A stretch of 64,000 nucleotides of DNA. Source: Rhodocollybia butyracea. Taxonomy: Eukaryota; Basidiomycota; Agaricomycetes; Agaricales; Omphalotaceae. Numbering within the stretch: the first letter of the stretch is position 1; each line of letters begins with the position of its first letter. The notes beneath the pieces were generated by a model. The model searched no databases and was not told the origin of the DNA. It saw only the letters and a program-made list of their open reading frames with translations. Below are positions 59,900-64,000 of the stretch, one piece after another. The position numbers were made by a program, and so were the translations under genes. Location: NCBI GenBank assembly GCA_015501585.1, contig JADNRY010000036.1, forward strand, positions 310,001 through 374,000. The letters run 5' to 3'.

Positions 59900-61670
59900 T
59901 GGATTTGCAGTCCTTATAAATGCAGATTTAAGGGGACTCCAGAGTCAAGACCATTTTGAGTGGCTACTATAATTATCTGACTCTTGAGTGCAGTAACGCA
60001 GGTATGTACAGCATCTGTAACGAAACAACATAATTTTTAGAGGAGATAAGAGGTTCATAATCATACACAAAGGAGCTCAAGGAACATGAGCAAATGTTGA
60101 AACCAGTAATTAATGCCAACTTCCTTGGAAGGGCAACATGATAGGATCCGGTACATACATATTGCATGAGATAAAAAGTTGATAAATTGAACTCTCAAAT
60201 GAAGGTTCTCGAAACGCCTCAAGGCTCAACAACACAACAAAAACATATTAACGACTTCCATTGCCACCAACAGTCCTGTGGATATGCAACAGAACAGGAG
60301 TACTACATATTACTTACTGCACAGTCATTAGTAAGATGATCAACTGATAAATTACATTCCCAAAAGGATGATTGGACTATTGTAGTAACACAATGTAAAT
60401 ACCAGCGCTAATCATCTAGCGGAGGCCCTGGAGGGGCTATAGAAGAATCAGGAGTCAGGACTCCGGAGGTCCGAGGAGGTGTGACCATATGATTTATGTA
60501 CTACATAGATACTATTACAGCTTGAGATAACGGGTTAATAACCCTAAAGGAAGGTTTAATCTCCAATGGCTTCAAGAAAATGGAAGCCAGTATTAATTAC
60601 TACTAATCATCACTGTGGAGAGTTCAAGTTGATGCAAGAACAGATATCCAATAGGTACCATGACCATGTCATGGTGATAGATAATATGAGACCGTTGTAG
60701 TCGGAAGATGAGACCATTGTAGTTGGAAGATGACTTGATTGTTGACCGCTGTAGTCGGAAGATGGCCACTGTTGCGGCCATACTTACAGCATCAAATCTC
60801 TTTCGAGAGAGCATAGGGCCAGGGGGATGCATGGCTAAGATAGGAGTCCCATATGATAATGATATCATAGTCCATAGTAACTCAAATATGCAATATCTAG
60901 TATCAGTCTCAAACATTGAGCTTGCAGCAAGTACCATATGAGTTGTTTACTGTTATACTCCCTGCCAATTTTTTGTTCTACTAATTCTTCTGGAGAAGTA
61001 GTGTTAATGAGAGATATAAGTTCATTTTCAGGAGCAGTATTCACATATGTTTTGCTTTGGTTCACTGCACTCGGAATTACTAGTTGCTTATCATGGCTCT
61101 GATACGGTGGAAAGGCATGGGCCAGCAGGCTGTGTTGAATCACATGATCTAAATTATCCCCCCATTCAATTAGTAGCAATCGAGTGGCAGCGTGAGTTTG
61201 TGTATGCCACCGCAAGCGGTGGCATAAACATTTAACAAACATTAAGCGCCGCGGCAATACTTGCATTGGATAATTTGAATTATCATGTTAGCATGTTAGC
61301 TTAAAGCTCTGCCAATAATAGGACCTATATATGGTCACATTTATGATTTATGCCTTTGTGTATGGGTGGTATCATGGCTTGAGCTGGAACTGCTGATGAG
61401 AACTCGGGAGGGCCGGATCACTGACCGGTCCCCAACCTGACCTTTGTTCACGGCCCCAGGCTCTGACTTCTGAGCATTTGAGGTCTTAACCCAACCAAGG
61501 TCAACACAAAGGGTGGAGTCTTTGGCCAACCTGGCCCCCATTACTAGCTGTAACTATAAATCTAGCCAATATAGCTGTATAGCCCCTAGGTGTGGTGGCA
61601 CTGTGCCTATTTTGATACCTGGTAGCATATTCTGTAATATATGACCTCAGCAGCAGGTAAAATAGAGAAA
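59900..61670. other. hAT interior 5' of the transposase, no clear gene
   Basis: About 1.8 kb between the transposase start and the right subterminal repeats. A minus-strand frame at 61266-60865 (133 codons, TYVNTAPENELISLINTTSP) is the longest open stretch but has no motif or partner. Three near copies of TGTAGTCGGAAGATG lie at 60696-60763. Confidence 0.5.
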
Positions 61671-61825
61671 ATATATGGCTTGAGCCGCTTCAAGCCGGCT
61701 TGTGAGCCAGAGCCGAGCCGCCTCATGGCTCATGAGCCATTGAGCCATTGCAGCGGCTCGGCTCAAGGTGGCTCAGCTAAAGCCGGCTATGCAAGCCGGC
61801 TTTGAGCCGCGCCGTTGCAACACTA

Positions 61826-64000
61826 CTATGTCTGTTATTCACTGAATAGCTGGCTGTTGCGCAATATCTTGTTATTCACTGAATATCTGGCTGTTCACTG
61901 TATATCTGGGTATTCACTGAATAGCTAGCTGTTCATTGCCATCCTCCCCATATCTGGGTTATTCACCGAATATCTGGTTATTCACTGAATAGCTAACTGT
62001 TCATTGCCTTCGGGATTCTCCCCATATCTAGTTATTCACTGAATAGCCAGAGATTCAATGAATAACCAGCTATTCAGTGCATAGCGGGCAGTGGCAGTGA
62101 AGCGAATATAGCTAGCTATTCAGTGAATAGTTAGCTATTCACTGTAGCTATTCAGCAAATATCCAGATATTCACTGAATAGCCCAATATTCAATGAATAG
62201 CTAGAATAGATTCATTGAATAACCAGATATGGAGAGGAGAACACTGAATAGCTAGCTATTCATTGAATATCTTGTTATTCACCGAAGAGCTACCTTGGGA
62301 CTGGGGAGGAGAACACTGAATAGCTAGCTATCCACTGAATATCTGAAAAGCCAGCTATTTACTGAATATCTGGTTATTCACTGAATAAATAGCTGTCCGC
62401 TGCTGCTATTCAGTATTCACTGCCACTGCCTACTGATCCTCCCCATGTCTGGTTATCCACTGAATAGCTGGCTATATCTGGTTATTCACTGAATAGCTGG
62501 CTGTTGCGCCATTTCTTGTTATTCACTGAATATCCAGTGGCTATTCACTGTATATCTGGTTATTCACTGAATAGCTAGCACTGAATAACTAGTATTCACT
62601 GAATAGCTAACTGTTCATTGCCTTCGGGATTCTCCCCATATCTAGTTATTCACTGAATAGCCAGATATTCAATGAATAGCCAGATATTCAATGAATAGCC
62701 AGATATTCAATGAATAGCCAGATATTCAATGAATAGCCAGATATTCAATGAATAGCCAGATATTCAATGAATAGCCAGATATTCAATGAATAGCCAGATA
62801 TTCAATGAATAGCCAGATATTCAATGAATAGCCAGATATTCAATGAATAGCCAGATATTCAATGAATAGCCAGATATTCAATGAATAGCCAGATATTCAA
62901 TGAATAGCCAGATATTCAATGAATAGCCAGATATTCAATGAATAGCCAGATATTCAATGAATAGCCAGATATTCAATGAATAGCCAGATATTCAATGAAT
63001 AGCCAGATATTCAATGAATAACCAGCTATTCAGTGCATAGCGGGCAGTGGCAGTGAAGCGAATAGCTAGCTAGCTATTCAGCGAATAGTTAGCTATTCAG
63101 TGAATAGTTAGCTATTCACTGTAGCTATTCAGCGAATATCCAGATATTCACTGAATAGCCCAATATTCAATGAATAGCTAGAATAGATTCATTGAATAAC
63201 CAGATATGGAGAGGAGAACACTGAATAGCTAGCTATTCATTGAATATCTTGTTATTCACCGAAGAGCTACCTTGGGACTGGGGAGGAGAACACTGAATAG
63301 CTAGCTATCCACTGAATATCTGAAAAGCCAGCTATTTACTGAATATCTGGTTATTCACTGAATAGCTAGCTGTTCATTGTCAGGACTTGTCCCAATATCT
63401 GGTTATTCACTGAATAAGTAGCTGTGCACTGCCGCTATTCAGTATTCACTGCCACTGCCTACTGATCCTCCCCATGTCTGGTTATCCACTGAATAGCTGG
63501 CTAGATCTGGTTATTCACTGAATATCTGGCTATTCACTGAATAGCTGACTGTTGTGCCATATCTTGTTATTCACTGAATAGCTAGCTGTTCATTGCCATC
63601 CTCCCCATATCTGGGTTATTCACTGAATAGGTTATTCACTGAATAACTAGTATTCACTGAATATCTGGTTATTCACTGAATAGCCAGAGATTCAATGAAT
63701 ACCCAGCTATTCAGTGCATAGCGGGCAGTGGCAGTGAACAGGTAGTTATTCAGTGAATAGCTAACTATTCAGTGGTCACTGGGACTGCCTCCCCATGTCT
63801 GTTATTCACTGAATAGCTGGCTGTTGCGCAATATCTGGCTATTCACCAAATAGCTAGCTGCCACTGCCTTGGGACTACCAAGATATGGGGAGGAGAACAC
63901 TGAATAGCTAGCTATCCACTGAATATCTGGTTATTCACTGAATAGCTAGCTGTTCATTGCCAGGACTTGGGATCCTCCCCATATCTGGTTATTCACTGAA
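61826..64000. repeat. Palindromic satellite, block 4 (continues beyond window)
   Basis: It repeats the order of block 3: from 61832 the sequence follows that from 54968 closely. The marker AGAATAGATTCATTGAATAA is at 62203 and 63180. Confidence 0.95.
62659..63019 (+). repeat. 19-bp tandem array, 19 copies
   Basis: AGCCAGATATTCAATGAAT is repeated 19 times without visible change. The sister unit at 55795-55851 has three. The marker spacing here (977) minus the sister spacing (673) is 304, exactly sixteen 19-bp units. Confidence 0.97.

Larger units (their letters stand above)
56422..61825 (-). mobile_element. Autonomous hAT transposon, apparently intact (5.4 kb)
   Basis: The TIRs TAGTGTTGCAACGGCTCGG and CGCGCCGTTGCAACACTA bound the element. 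The TSD CTATGTCT is perfect at 56414-56421 and 61826-61833. The uninterrupted target is visible in the sister satellite unit at 54962-54969. Both subterminal regions (about 56430-56565 and 61675-61815) are packed with GGCTCGGCT and GAGCCG words, likely transposase-binding repeats. One transposase gene lies on the minus strand. Confidence 0.97.

Noticed and set aside
62659..63019. Regular 19-bp repeats that could suggest a CRISPR array
   Set aside because: The repeats are head to tail without spacers, in a eukaryotic satellite.
56422..64000. The region right of the hAT as a separate satellite family
   Set aside because: It follows the sequence from 54968 in order, and the TSD joins it to 56421, so it is the same array.
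1..64000. tRNA or rRNA genes
   Set aside because: None noticed by eye; no cloverleaf or rRNA core was recognised. A covariance-model search would be decisive and was not possible here.

Overview
The window looks like a transposon-packed heterochromatic region of a filamentous basidiomycete, probably an Agaricomycete. The evidence is short GT-AG introns of about 50-100 nt, a chromodomain Ty3/gypsy element, BED-type hAT elements, a fungal Dnmt1-type methyltransferase and TE protein families I associate with mushroom-forming fungi. I see no clearly intact housekeeping gene. Nearly everything is a mobile element, a repeat or a broken gene copy.

Layout. 1-1390: decayed Ty1/copia 3' end. 2520-4790: copy A of a noncoding repeat family (called R1 here); copy B is at 42225-44015 (inverted) and copy C at 19235-22635. 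4791-9360: unrecognised broken genes, including two diverged tandem copies of one gene. 9361-18045: a large palindrome with two nearly identical 4.1-kb arms and a 467-bp spacer. Each arm carries a head-to-head pair: an N-terminally truncated condensin CAP-H/Barren gene and a truncated Dnmt1-type cytosine methyltransferase. 18337-23140: gene fragments and R1 copy C, which is broken by a 936-bp solo LTR and a hAT MITE.

From about 23150 to the end, the backbone is one highly palindromic satellite (words such as TTATTCACTGAATAGC, AGCTAGCT, CCAGATATGG). Three large DNA transposons interrupt it, each identified by terminal repeats, a target-site duplication (TSD) or an uninterrupted sister site. 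(1) 23753-39969 has long diverged inverted repeats and carries a KOW/SPT5-like gene. Its left repeat was hit by a small inverted-repeat element carrying a helicase-like gene, and that gene was hit by a complete gypsy element (25701-33316) and a complete TRIM (24437-25309). The gypsy gag itself holds an 844-bp insertion. (2) 40613-53427 has ends CAAGGGG and an 8-bp TSD. It carries a large broken RNase-H-like, PHD-finger transposase gene that was later hit by R1 copy B, a composite insertion with a 30-bp palindromic minisatellite, and hAT MITEs. (3) 56422-61825 is an apparently intact autonomous hAT with a perfect 8-bp TSD and an empty sister site.

The coding regions of most elements are broken, often by CGA-to-TGA changes as expected from deamination of methylated CpG. 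The hAT is the exception and looks recent. I saw no tRNA or rRNA gene, but this was a reading by eye and not a profile search.
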